A DNA stretch of 64,000 nucleotides. Origin: Bauldia sp. GTDB lineage: Bacteria; Pseudomonadota; Alphaproteobacteria; Rhizobiales; Kaistiaceae. Below, one piece after another: positions 16,514-25,077 of the stretch (the first letter of the stretch is position 1; every line of letters starts with the position of its first letter). Under the pieces are notes generated by a model. It saw only the letters and a list, made by a program, of their open reading frames with translations, was not told the origin of the DNA and did not search any database. Both the position numbers and the translations under genes were made by a program. The stretch lies in contig JAHCJY010000002.1 in the NCBI GenBank assembly GCA_026126065.1, forward strand, positions 372,001 to 436,000, read 5' to 3'.

Positions 16514-17551
16514 ATGGATTCGCACTCCTCGGTCATTGACGCGATCGGCAACACGCCGCTGATACGCCTGCGCAAGGCATCCGAAGAGACCGGCTGCGAG
16601 ATTCTCGGCAAGGCCGAATTCATGAATCCGGGCCAGTCGGTGAAGGACCGCGCGGCGCTGTCGATCGTCCGCGACGCCCTCGACACCGGCGCCATCGGCC
16701 CGGGTGGCGTGATTGTCGAGGGGACGGCAGGCAACACGGGCATCGGCCTTGCCCTTGTCGGCAACGCGCTGGGGCTCAGCTCCGTCATCGTCATCCCCGA
16801 GACGCAGAGCCAGGAGAAGAAGGACACGCTGCGCATCATCGGGGCGACCCTGATCGAGGTGCCGGCTGTCCCCTATGCCGACCCGAACAACTACGTGAAG
16901 GTGTCGGGCCGCCTTGCCGAGCAGCTGGCCAGGACCGAGCCGGGCGGCGCGATCTGGGCCAACCAGTTTGACAACGTCGCGAACCGCCGCGCCCATCTGG
17001 AACACACCGGTCCCGAGATCTGGCGGCAGACCGAAGGCCGGATCGACGGCTTCATCTGCGCCGTCGGCACCGGCGGCACGCTCGCCGGCACCGGAATGGC
17101 ACTCAAGGAGCGCAATCGGGACATCGTGATCGGGCTCGCCGATCCGCCGGGAGCCGCGCTTTACAGCTACTACACCACCGGCGCACTGAAATCGGCCGGC
17201 TCCTCCATCACCGAGGGCATCGGCCAGGGTCGCATCACGGCCAACCTGGAAGGCGCCCCCGTCGACGTCGCGTTCCAGATTCCGGACACCGAGTCGCTCC
17301 CGATCGTCTTCGACCTCCTCATCGAGGAAGGTCTATGCGTCGGCGCCTCGACCGGCGTGAACATCGCGGGCGCCATCCGCCTCGCGAAGCATCTGGGGCC
17401 GGGCCATACCATTGTGACGGTGCTGTGCGACTACGGCACACGCTACCAGTCGAAGCTGTTCAATCCGGTCTTCCTCCGCGGCAAGGGGCTTCCCGTGCCG
17501 CAATGGCTCGACCATCCGCGCCGCATCGCGCCGCCGTTCGTGGAGACCTAG
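16514..17551 (+). CDS. cysK: Cysteine synthase A
   Basis: This PLP enzyme makes cysteine from O-acetylserine and sulfide in the cytoplasm. It has 345 residues. The PLP lysine is Lys44 in PGQSVKDRAA, the substrate loop is EGTAGNTGIGLA and the phosphate-binding loop is VGTGGTLAGTG. The C-terminal CDYGTRYQSKLFNP is typical of the alphaproteobacterial CysK variant. A cystathionine beta-lyase gene (metC type) lies 4 kb downstream on the same strand, beyond an OmpA-family gene and an IS element. Confidence 0.93.
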   Translation: MDSHSSVIDAIGNTPLIRLRKASEETGCEILGKAEFMNPGQSVKDRAALSIVRDALDTGAIGPGGVIVEGTAGNTGIGLALVGNALGLSSVIVIPETQSQEKKDTLRIIGATLIEVPAVPYADPNNYVKVSGRLAEQLARTEPGGAIWANQFDNVANRRAHLEHTGPEIWRQTEGRIDGFICAVGTGGTLAGTGMALKERNRDIVIGLADPPGAALYSYYTTGALKSAGSSITEGIGQGRITANLEGAPVDVAFQIPDTESLPIVFDLLIEEGLCVGASTGVNIAGAIRLAKHLGPGHTIVTVLCDYGTRYQSKLFNPVFLRGKGLPVPQWLDHPRRIAPPFVET

Positions 17552-17685
17552 CGGCGAGCCGAACGGACAGCTCGAAGGGAACCGGTTCCGTACCGAAACG
17601 TTGGGCGCGTGGACCAGCTCGCAAGAGCTTCTTGAACGCAGCCCGCCGGTCGCATGCCAAGGCGGGCCCCAGCCGGAACCCGCCC

Positions 17686-20367
17686 ATGAAGACCGTTTCC
17701 CGCAAGACCCTCGCCGGCCTCCTGCTCGCGGGCGTTGCCCCGATGGCGATCGGGCTGACGATCCTGCCGCCCGCCTTCGCACAGGCCCCCGCACCGGTCG
17801 AGGCGCCGGTCGACGCGCTCCTGCAGCTGCCGCCCTTCGATCTTTCGGCGCCCGACATCGAGGCGCAGCTGGCCGCGCACCAGGCCCGACAGGCCGAGAT
17901 CGAGGCGGCCATCACCGCCAATCCCGCCAACGCGGCGGCGCTCCAGCCCGCCATCGTCGAAATCCAGATTCGCATCCAGTTGCTGCAGGCATTCGTCCGA
18001 CCGCTGCCGGCGCTCGATCTGGCGGCGCCACTTGCCGGCCTTGAGGAGCAGCTGCGCGCGCACCAGGCGCTCCTCTCCGCCTACCAGGACGCCATGACGA
18101 CCGCCCGTGCCGGCAACCAGGCGGGCACGACGCTCGCCGCGATCGACGCACGTATCGGCGAGGTGACCAACCGCATCGCCCAGCTCGAAGGCGCCATCAC
18201 CGCCGCTGCTGCCCCGGCTCCGGCACCGGAGCCAGCGCCTGCCCCCGAGCCAGTTCCCGCCCCCGCGCCCGAACCGATCCCCGTGCCGGCGCCCGAACCG
18301 GCTCCTGCTCCGGTGCCCGAACCTGTTCCGGCGCCAGCCCCAGAGCCTGCGCCCGCCCCGACCCCGGAACCGACCCCTGAGCCGGCTCCTCAGCCTGCTC
18401 CGGCTCCGGAGCCGACGCCGGCTCCCGAACCCGTGGCGCCGACGATGGATGCCACAGCCGAGCTGAACGCGCTTCCGGATCTCAACCTCGCCGTCGGCCC
18501 CGCGGAAATCGAAGCTCAGATTGTGGCCGATGATGCGCGGCTCGCGACGGCCCTGGCAGCCCGGACGACCCCTGGCGCCGATCCCGCGCTCGACCTCCTC
18601 ATTGCCGAACTCCAGGCCCGGATCACTATCCTCGAACTGTTCGTCGACCCGCTCCCGGCGATCGACCTGACCGCACCGCTGGCCGGCCTCCAGATCCAGC
18701 TCGAGGACGAGAACATCCGCCTTGCCGACACGCAGGATGCGCTGTCCGAGGCGGAGGCCGCGGGTCGAACGGCCGTGCTCGGCGCGCTCCAGACGCGTGT
18801 TGGCGAGATCACCGCCCGGATCGACCAGCTGAACACCGCCATCACCGCGCTCGCCCCGGCGCAGCAGACTCCCGAGCCCGTCCCGGGCGGTCCGGTCCCG
18901 GCGCCGGAACCTGCGCCGGAGCCCGCACCTGCGCCGGAGCCCGCACCCGCACCAGAGCCTGTGCCAGCGCCGGAACCCGCGCCCGCTCCGGGCGAGCTCA
19001 TGCAGCAGCCGCAGAACGATGCGGCGGCGGCCGAACTCGACGCCGAGATCGCCGACTTTGTGGCAATTGTCCTGCCCGAGCCGGTCGAGGGAAATGACGT
19101 CGGCGCCATCAACGCGCAGATCGCCTCGCTTCGCGATCTCCGCACTCAGGGTGAGGCGCTTCTGGCCGAGGGCCGCGTCGCCGGTCGCGATGTGACCCCG
19201 CTCGCCCAGAAGATCGCCGGGATACAGATCCTGATCACCACGCTCGAGGAACGTGCCGCCACAGCCGGAGGCGCAACGCCAACTCCGGCCGCGCCGACAC
19301 CTCCCGCGATCATCGAGCAACTTACCGCCGGCGGAAACGTTGCGGAGGCCCAGCAGGTGCAGACGCTCCGCGAGCAACTGCTCCAGGCCTTCATCACTGC
19401 CGGCGTCGGTGCCATCCTTGGCCAGCAGCCCGGCGTTGACACGACAAAGCCGCCGGTTCCCGGTGAGCCGGCTGCCCCCGTCTACGTCCCGCCGGAGGGC
19501 TTCGGCATCGTCGTGGGCCAGCAGGGCGACCGCATCGTCTTCCTCCAGGGCGACCAATACGTCGTCCGCGGCACCGGCACGGAGGAACTCGACCGCCTTC
19601 TCGTCGATGCCAACAACGTCACCGTCCGGGATCTCGGCAACGGGCTCACGGAAACGACGATCTACCGCAACGACGGATCGCTGATCGTCACCGTGACTGA
19701 CCAGTACGGCCAGATCATCCAGCGCCGCCGCATCGATGTGAACGGCTTCGAGGTCATCCTCATCGACAACACCGAGACCCTCCTCGGGGCGCCGCCGGTA
19801 CCGCCACCCCGGTTCACCGAGATCCTGCCGCCGCTCCAGCTGAACATCCCGATCAACCAGTACATCGTGGATGCGGCGCTGGTGAACGAGGCGCAGATCG
19901 TCGCCGCCCTTTCGGCGCCGCCGGTCGAGGCCGTCGAGCGCGCCTACACGCTGGAGGAGATCCTCCACAGCTCGCGTCTCCGCAACAAGGTGCGCCGCGT
20001 CGACCTCACGACGATCACCTTCGACACGGGCAGTGCCGCGATCGCGCCCAGCCAGTTCGACGAACTCATCCAGATCGGCCGGGCGCTCGAGACGATCCTC
20101 GCCGCCAATCCGAACACGGTGTTCCTCGTCGAGGGCCACGCGGATGCGGTCGGCTCGGACTTCTCGAACCTCATCCTGTCGGATCGCCGCGCCGACACGA
20201 TCGCCATCGCGCTGTCGCAGAACTTCAACATCCCGCCCGAGAACCTCGTGACGCAGGGCTATGGCGAGCAGTTCCTCAAAATCCCGACGCTGGCGGCCGA
20301 GCGCCAGAACCGGCGCGGCGTCATCCGGAACATCACCCCGCTGCTCAACGGCGGCGCGGCCGGCTAG
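17686..20367 (+). CDS. Large modular OmpA-family outer-membrane/peptidoglycan-binding protein
   Basis: This is an 893-residue secreted protein. A signal peptide covers residues 1-31 (cleavage after PPAFAQA). There are two homologous, mostly helical modules of about 130 residues (roughly 40-170 and 255-390). Each contains an IEAQ...helix, a QPAIVEIQIRIQLLQAFV / IAELQARITILELFV helix, a DL(A/T)APLAGL motif and a closing IDxR(I/V)GE(V/I)T helix. A shorter third module follows (about 445-525). They are joined by Pro/Ala/Glu linkers of PAPEP repeats. A beta-rich segment (YVPPEGFGIVVGQQGDRIVFLQGD) precedes a C-terminal OmpA peptidoglycan-binding domain (about 775-885, ITFDTGSAAI...VEGHADAVGS...SDRRAD). 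The ATG at 17686 begins the signal peptide. An IS481 element begins one base past its stop. Confidence 0.85.
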   Translation: MKTVSRKTLAGLLLAGVAPMAIGLTILPPAFAQAPAPVEAPVDALLQLPPFDLSAPDIEAQLAAHQARQAEIEAAITANPANAAALQPAIVEIQIRIQLLQAFVRPLPALDLAAPLAGLEEQLRAHQALLSAYQDAMTTARAGNQAGTTLAAIDARIGEVTNRIAQLEGAITAAAAPAPAPEPAPAPEPVPAPAPEPIPVPAPEPAPAPVPEPVPAPAPEPAPAPTPEPTPEPAPQPAPAPEPTPAPEPVAPTMDATAELNALPDLNLAVGPAEIEAQIVADDARLATALAARTTPGADPALDLLIAELQARITILELFVDPLPAIDLTAPLAGLQIQLEDENIRLADTQDALSEAEAAGRTAVLGALQTRVGEITARIDQLNTAITALAPAQQTPEPVPGGPVPAPEPAPEPAPAPEPAPAPEPVPAPEPAPAPGELMQQPQNDAAAAELDAEIADFVAIVLPEPVEGNDVGAINAQIASLRDLRTQGEALLAEGRVAGRDVTPLAQKIAGIQILITTLEERAATAGGATPTPAAPTPPAIIEQLTAGGNVAEAQQVQTLREQLLQAFITAGVGAILGQQPGVDTTKPPVPGEPAAPVYVPPEGFGIVVGQQGDRIVFLQGDQYVVRGTGTEELDRLLVDANNVTVRDLGNGLTETTIYRNDGSLIVTVTDQYGQIIQRRRIDVNGFEVILIDNTETLLGAPPVPPPRFTEILPPLQLNIPINQYIVDAALVNEAQIVAALSAPPVEAVERAYTLEEILHSSRLRNKVRRVDLTTITFDTGSAAIAPSQFDELIQIGRALETILAANPNTVFLVEGHADAVGSDFSNLILSDRRADTIAIALSQNFNIPPENLVTQGYGEQFLKIPTLAAERQNRRGVIRNITPLLNGGAAG

Positions 20368-20368
20368 C
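20363..20368. repeat. Left 6-bp target-site duplication of the IS element
   Basis: GCTAGC immediately precedes the left terminal TGT of the insertion element and is repeated after the right end at 21389-21394. It contains CTAG, the core of the NCTAGN target preferred by IS481. The OmpA-family stop codon TAG (20365-20367) lies inside this copy. Confidence 0.85.
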
Positions 20369-21388
20369 TGTCGAAGCTATGAAGGTTGTTCATCCGGAGC
20401 ATGGCTGCGAGGTTGGGGTTGCGAGACCAACAACCAGAGCCGGAGCCCCGGATGAACAGTCACAAGAATGCTCGCATGACCCTTCTTGGTCGAGTCCTTC
20501 TGGTCGATTGTGTGCGGCAGGGTTGGCTCGTGGCAGCGGCAGCCACCGCCGCAGGCGTGTCGGAGCGGACCGCTTACAAGTGGCTGGCTCGCCAGCGTTT
20601 GGGTGGCACGGCGGCATTGCAGGATCGCAGCTCTGCTCCCGGCCCTTCGGCGCGGCGACTGGCTCCGAGCCTTTTGGCGGAGATCGAGCGGCAGCGCCGG
20701 CTTCGCCTGACCGGTCCGGCCATCGCCCACGCCCTTGGCTTGCCGCGCTCGACCGTGGGTGCGGTGCTGCGCCGGCTCGGCCTGGGCCGTCTGGCTGCCC
20801 TCGAACCGAAGGCTCCCATCGTCCGCTACCAGCGTGACCTGCCGGGCGAGCTCATCCACATCAACACCAAGAAGCTCGGGCGGTTCGACGGCGTCGGCCA
20901 TCGCGTCACCGGCCACCACACCGGCATGAACCGCAGCCGGGGCAGCGGCTGGGAGGTTCTCCACGTCGCCATCGACGACGCTTCCCGCCTCGCCTACACC
21001 GAGCTCCTGCCCGACGAGAAGAAGGAGAGCGCCTGCGCCTTCCTCGACCGCGCCATCGGCTTCTTCCTTGCCCATGGCGCCGCCGTCCAGCGGGTGATGA
21101 CGGACAACGGCTCGGCCTATCGCAGCCATGCCTTCCGCAAGCGGCTCACCGACGCCGGCCTCCGCCACATCCGGACAAGACCCTACACCCCGAGGACCAA
21201 CGGCAAGGCCGAGCGCTTCATCCAGACCAGCCTGAGGGAATGGGCCTACGCAAGACCCTTCCCCTCATCCGCCGAGCGCGGTCTCGCCCTCGCCCCATGG
21301 ATCGACGCCTACAACACCAGGCGACCTCACTCTGCCATCGCCAACCAGACCCCATGGCTCAGGCTGAACAACCTTCTTGGAAACGACA
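20369..21388 (+). mobile_element. IS481-family insertion sequence, 1020 bp
   Basis: The element begins TGTCG and ends CGACA. Over 32 terminal bases the left end and the reverse complement of the right end (21357-21388) match at about 25 positions, including an unbroken 12-base GAAGGTTGTTCA block (20381-20392 on the left). It is flanked by a perfect 6-bp GCTAGC duplication. It encodes one DDE-type transposase. It inserted at the stop codon of the OmpA-family gene without altering that protein, and it separates the gene from its likely terminator at 21444. Confidence 0.9.
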
Positions 21389-21393
21389 GCTAG
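20452..21393 (+). CDS. IS481-family transposase with substituted first catalytic Asp
   Basis: This 313-residue integrase-fold transposase starts MNSHKNARMTLLGR, the usual family N-terminus. A helix-turn-helix follows (AAAAATAAGVSERTAYKWLARQR). In the catalytic core the second Asp (VMTDNGSAYRS) and the Glu (TNGKAERFIQT) are present. The first position reads HINTKKLGRF, where the family has HxDTKKLG; codon AAC at 20863-20865 gives Asn138. The protein is therefore probably inactive. The stop codon TAG (21391-21393) lies in the target duplication outside the element, and the last sense codon spans the boundary. Confidence 0.88.
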   Translation: MNSHKNARMTLLGRVLLVDCVRQGWLVAAAATAAGVSERTAYKWLARQRLGGTAALQDRSSAPGPSARRLAPSLLAEIERQRRLRLTGPAIAHALGLPRSTVGAVLRRLGLGRLAALEPKAPIVRYQRDLPGELIHINTKKLGRFDGVGHRVTGHHTGMNRSRGSGWEVLHVAIDDASRLAYTELLPDEKKESACAFLDRAIGFFLAHGAAVQRVMTDNGSAYRSHAFRKRLTDAGLRHIRTRPYTPRTNGKAERFIQTSLREWAYARPFPSSAERGLALAPWIDAYNTRRPHSAIANQTPWLRLNNLLGNDS

Positions 21394-21394
21394 C
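21389..21394. repeat. Right 6-bp target-site duplication of the IS element
   Basis: GCTAGC directly follows the right terminal ACA and matches the left copy at 20363-20368. It supplies the TAG stop codon for the transposase reading frame. Confidence 0.85.
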
Positions 21395-21443
21395 ACGCAA
21401 GAGCCCGCGCCGGTTCCGGGTCGGAATCGCTGCGGACCTATCG

Positions 21444-21473
21444 AACGGCGCGGGTCCACCCCGCGCCGTTTGC
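21444..21473 (+). terminator. Strong GC hairpin, probable terminator of the OmpA-family gene
   Basis: AACGGCGCGGG (21444-21454) pairs perfectly with CCCGCGCCGTT (21460-21470) across a 5-base loop, followed by a short TG. Before the IS insertion it would have lain about 75 bases after the OmpA-family stop codon. The T-run is poor, so efficiency is uncertain. Confidence 0.6.
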
Positions 21474-21547
21474 CATTCCGGCGCGAGGCCGCTGGCGGCT
21501 ACGATGCCGGCGCGGCAACACGCCCGCTGCCGAGGGGAGACGATCAG

Positions 21548-22720
21548 GTGAAGAATCCGCACGGACGGAAGCCGGCCACGGCGACCTTTCTCGCCAACGC
21601 CGGCCGCGACGGCCGCTTCGCGGGCTCGTTCGTAAACCCGCCGGTCGTGCATGCCTCCACGGTGCTGTTCGACAGCATCGAGGACATGGTCTCGCCCGGC
21701 GCGCCTTATGTCTACGGACGCCGCGGCACACCCACTCTGGCCAGCCTCGAGACCGCGCTGGCCGAATTCGAGGGGGCAGCGGGCGCCGTTCTCTGCCCGT
21801 CCGGCCTGAACGCGATCACGGCCGCTATTCTGCCCTTCGTGGGGGCGGGCGACCGCGTGCTGTTTCCGGACAGCGTCTATGGTCCTGCGCGGACCTTCGC
21901 GGATGCCGTCCTTGCCCGCCTTGGCGTCACCGCCGACTACTACGATCCCACCGACGCCGGCGATGTCGCCGCGCGCCTCGATCCGGCGACCAAGGTCGTC
22001 TACGTCGAGAGCCCCGGCTCCAACACCATGGAAATGCAGGATATCCCGGCGATCGTCGAAATTGCGCACGCCGCGCAGGCGGTCGTGGTCGCCGACAATA
22101 CCTGGGCAACGCCGCTGTTCTGCCGACCGCTCGACCTCGGCGCCGATGTCGCGCTCCTTGCAGCAACCAAATACATCGGCGGCCACGCCGACATCATGAT
22201 GGGCACGGTCACCGCAGGCGAGCGCTGCTGGCCGCGCCTCAAGGAGGTCCACGGCGCGCTCGGCCTCTGCGTCGGCCCGGACGACGCCTATCTCGCCCTC
22301 CGGGGCCTTCGCACCCTGGACGTCCGGCTCCGCCGGCACCACGAATCGGCCCTTGCGGTGGCGACCTGGCTCGAAGGGCACCACGAGGTGGCCAGGGTCC
22401 TGTACCCGGCGCTTCCGTCCGATCCCGGGCACGCCCTGTGGCGGCGCGACATGACCGGCGCCTCAGGGCTCCTCTCGTTCGTCCTGCGCGGCTGGTCGGA
22501 AGACGAGGCGGCGCAACTGATCGACGGGCTGTCGCTCTTCGGCATCGGCTACTCCTGGGGCGGGTTCGAGAGCCTGGCGACGATCGGCAGCCACGGGATC
22601 AGGCGCACCGCCCGGCCCTATCGCCCCGAAGGCACTCTGATCCGTCTCCATGTCGGGCTCGAAGACCCCGAGGACCTGATGGCGGACCTCGACGAAGGCC
22701 TTCGCCGGATGCGCCCATAG
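21548..22720 (+). CDS. metC: Cystathionine beta-lyase
   Basis: This PLP enzyme cleaves cystathionine to homocysteine, pyruvate and ammonia, the penultimate step of methionine synthesis. It has 390 residues of the Cys/Met metabolism fold type I. The PLP lysine is in LLAATKYIGGHADIMMG, and YVYGRRGTPTLASLETALAEFEG is the cofactor-phosphate region. The start is GTG at 21548, preceded by GAGGGGAGA; no in-frame ATG fits. A role as another gamma-family lyase is possible, but the sequence most resembles alphaproteobacterial MetC. Confidence 0.88.
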   Translation: MKNPHGRKPATATFLANAGRDGRFAGSFVNPPVVHASTVLFDSIEDMVSPGAPYVYGRRGTPTLASLETALAEFEGAAGAVLCPSGLNAITAAILPFVGAGDRVLFPDSVYGPARTFADAVLARLGVTADYYDPTDAGDVAARLDPATKVVYVESPGSNTMEMQDIPAIVEIAHAAQAVVVADNTWATPLFCRPLDLGADVALLAATKYIGGHADIMMGTVTAGERCWPRLKEVHGALGLCVGPDDAYLALRGLRTLDVRLRRHHESALAVATWLEGHHEVARVLYPALPSDPGHALWRRDMTGASGLLSFVLRGWSEDEAAQLIDGLSLFGIGYSWGGFESLATIGSHGIRRTARPYRPEGTLIRLHVGLEDPEDLMADLDEGLRRMRP

Positions 22721-22919
22721 GGACGCTCCGCGCCCGTTCAAGTGGGAGCCGAATCAATGGCAGCCACGCCACCAAGGCATGGCTGCGCTGCCGATTCTCA
22801 CTCGCCTGTGACCGACGACAGGCGTAATGGGGACGGCCCGGCCTATCCAAGTGAGTGGCCGCTAAGTGATTCTGGGCCGTTTTCAAGGCCATCCGACCCC
22901 ACCCGAGCGGATCTCCTCC

Positions 22920-24500
22920 ATGTCTCAAACCTACACCTCGCGGGGGACGGAGACCCATAAAGGTCTCGCCCTCCTGGTCCTCGGCATTTCGCAGCTGATG
23001 ATCATCCTCGACGCGACGATCGTGAACGTCGCGCTGAACCACATCGCCATCGATTTCGGCGTCTTCGACGAGACTGGCGCGGTCGACTTCGCCCAGATCC
23101 AGTGGATCGTCACCGGCTATGCGCTCACCTTCGGCGGCGTGCTGCTTCTCGGCGGCAAGCTGGCCGACCGCTTGGGCCGGAGACGCATCTTCATGGCCGG
23201 CCTCGTGCTGTTCGGCTTCGCCTCGCTTCTTGGCGGCTTTGCCAACAGCCTCGGCGTGCTGATCGCCGCCCGCGCCCTCCAGGGCATCGGCGGCGCGATG
23301 CTCGCCCCGGCCGCACTGTCCCTCCTCACGGTCGTGTTCGAGGAGGGCAAGGAGCGTGACCGGGCGTTCGGCGTGTGGGCCGGCATTTCCGCCGGTGGCG
23401 CTGCCATCGGCCTGATTCTCGGCGGCCTCCTTACGGAAAAGCTCGACGACGTCCTCGTGCTCGGCGGCAACCCTGTCGAGGGGTGGCGCTGGGTGTTCTT
23501 CGTGAACGTCCCGATCGCGCTCTTCGCGCTCTGGGGCACGCTCCGCTTTGTCCCGGAGAGCAAGGACGAGAACGCCAAGGGCTTCGACGTCATCGGCGCC
23601 GTCCTGATCACTGCCGGCCTTGCCGCCCTCGTCTATGGCCTCGCCAACGCCAACGACCCGCTGGTCGCAACCGGCACCAAGATCGCCTTCATCGGCGGCG
23701 CCGCGGTGCTGATCGCAGCCTTCTTCGTCTGGGAAGGGGTGATCAAGCAACCGCTGCTGCCGCTCCGCCTGTTCAAGTTCCGGAACCTCACCGGCTCGAA
23801 CATCGGCGGACTCTTCGTCGGTGCGGGCCTCTTCTCGTCGTTCCTCTACCTCGTGTTCTGGATGCAGCAGATCAACGGCTGGGAGCCGCTCAAGAGCGGC
23901 TTCGCGTTCCTGCCGTTCACCGTTGGCATCATCATCGGGGCGGCCTTCTCGTCGGTGATGATCGGCCGCCTTGGCCCGCGCCCGCTGGTCACGATCGGCC
24001 CGTTCATCGCCGGCACCGGCATGTTGATGCTGGGCCTCTTCCTCGAGCCCGATTCGAGCTATCTCGGCCTTGTCCTCCCCGCGCAGCTCGTGATCTCGAT
24101 CGGCATGGGTGTGACGTTCCCGGCCCTCGTCTCGGGCGCCGTGTCGGGCGTGCCGCAGGAGAACGCGGGCATCGCGTCCGCCCTCCTCAACGCAGCCCAG
24201 CAGGTGGGTGGCGCCGTTGGCGTCGCGCTCCTGACGGCGATCTCGATCGGGCGCACGAACTCGCTCCTGACGGCCAACCCTCCGGTGCCGACGCCGGAGA
24301 TGATGGCCGCGGCAGCCGCGGCGCCCGATCCGGCGGCGGCGACCGCGTTGGCAATGCAGCAGGCCGCCTTCCCCGCCATCGTCGATGGCTGGGGTGCTGC
24401 CCTCACCGTAGGCGCGGTGCTGATCTATCTTGCCGGTATCATCATGGGGTCAATCGTGCGGGCAAAGCCCGGGGCGATGCCGAAGATGGCGATGGCATAA
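22920..24500 (+). CDS. EmrB/QacA-type (DHA2) MFS drug efflux transporter
   Basis: This is a 526-residue inner-membrane transporter with about 14 hydrophobic helices, a drug:H+ antiporter of the DHA2 class. Visible marks are motif D1 in LMIILDATIVNVALNHIAIDFG, motif A in GGKLADRLGRRRIFMAGLVLF and motif C in GVWAGISAGGAAIGLILGG. The ATG at 22920 is the first Met before the family N-terminus. No regulator or membrane-fusion partner is adjacent, so substrates are unknown. A hairpin terminator follows at 24529. Confidence 0.88.
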   Translation: MSQTYTSRGTETHKGLALLVLGISQLMIILDATIVNVALNHIAIDFGVFDETGAVDFAQIQWIVTGYALTFGGVLLLGGKLADRLGRRRIFMAGLVLFGFASLLGGFANSLGVLIAARALQGIGGAMLAPAALSLLTVVFEEGKERDRAFGVWAGISAGGAAIGLILGGLLTEKLDDVLVLGGNPVEGWRWVFFVNVPIALFALWGTLRFVPESKDENAKGFDVIGAVLITAGLAALVYGLANANDPLVATGTKIAFIGGAAVLIAAFFVWEGVIKQPLLPLRLFKFRNLTGSNIGGLFVGAGLFSSFLYLVFWMQQINGWEPLKSGFAFLPFTVGIIIGAAFSSVMIGRLGPRPLVTIGPFIAGTGMLMLGLFLEPDSSYLGLVLPAQLVISIGMGVTFPALVSGAVSGVPQENAGIASALLNAAQQVGGAVGVALLTAISIGRTNSLLTANPPVPTPEMMAAAAAAPDPAAATALAMQQAAFPAIVDGWGAALTVGAVLIYLAGIIMGSIVRAKPGAMPKMAMA

Positions 24501-24528
24501 CGCCGACCGCCAGCCTCTCTCGAGACCG

Positions 24529-24560
24529 AAGGCCGCCCCAACGGGCGGCCTTCTTCGTTT
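24529..24560. terminator. Rho-independent terminator between convergent genes
   Basis: AAGGCCGCCC (24529-24538) pairs with GGGCGGCCTT (24543-24552) across a 4-base loop, followed by CTTCGTTT. It lies 28 bases after the MFS stop and faces the convergent cytochrome gene, so it may serve both strands. Confidence 0.8.
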
Positions 24561-24570
24561 CAGTGCGTTC

Positions 24571-24948
24571 CTACTCCGGCATCCCGGCCTGGATCCACGC
24601 AGCGACCATGGCGATGTCCGCCGCTGACAGCGGCGTGCCGCCACGCGGCATCTGGGGCGGTACCTGCCCGGTGATGCGCTGCATCAGCAGGCTGCCGGCG
24701 GGATTGCCGGCGATCAGCGCCGGCCCGCTGTTGCCGCCCGCGATGGCATTGGCATAGGTGTTCAGCCTGAGCCCGGCGCGGCCTGCGCCGGAATGGCAAT
24801 TCGTGCAGTTGGCCGCGAACAACGGACCGATGTTGGCGGTCCAGGTCGGTGTCATCTGCGCCGTCGCGGTCGTCACCGGTCCGACCAAACCCAGCACCGA
24901 AAGGCCGGCAACGAGACCGGCCGCAAGCACCACGCGTAATCGTCTCAT
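24571..24948 (-). CDS. Secreted c-type cytochrome
   Basis: This is a 125-residue periplasmic protein. A signal peptide covers residues 1-31 (MRRLRVVLAAGLVAGLSVLG...TATAQ). A single heme-binding CxxCH follows in FAANCTNCHSGAGRAGL, and a methionine ligand probably lies in the RITGQVPPQMPRGG segment. The C-terminal LSAADIAMVAAWIQAGMPE resembles the closing helix of cytochrome-c domains. The Met at 24948 has GGAGG about 10 bases upstream. It stands alone, and its redox partner is not apparent. Confidence 0.85.
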   Translation of the reverse strand: MRRLRVVLAAGLVAGLSVLGLVGPVTTATAQMTPTWTANIGPLFAANCTNCHSGAGRAGLRLNTYANAIAGGNSGPALIAGNPAGSLLMQRITGQVPPQMPRGGTPLSAADIAMVAAWIQAGMPE

Positions 24949-25077
24949 GTGAGGAATGCCTCCTCGGGCGTTGGCAACGCAGGACCGACCCCAGCCGGAC
25001 CTTCCGCCGAGCCCGTGAGCCGACCCTAGCACGCGCCGGGCCGACCGGCCTATCGGCCGGTCGGTCAGGGGCGCCTC

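Noticed and set aside
18205..19000. Short repeats that could suggest a CRISPR array
   Set aside because: The repeats are irregular in-frame PAPEP codons with no unique spacers of constant length; they are protein linkers.
17548..20139. Long open frame on the minus strand opposite the OmpA-family gene
   Set aside because: It is Arg/Gly/Asp-rich with no start signal or domain. It mirrors the codon bias of the plus-strand gene, which has a signal peptide and OmpA domain.
21395..21547. Possible SAM-II riboswitch upstream of the metC-type gene
   Set aside because: The conserved pseudoknot elements of SAM-II are not present. The strong hairpin at 21444-21470 is better read as a terminator.
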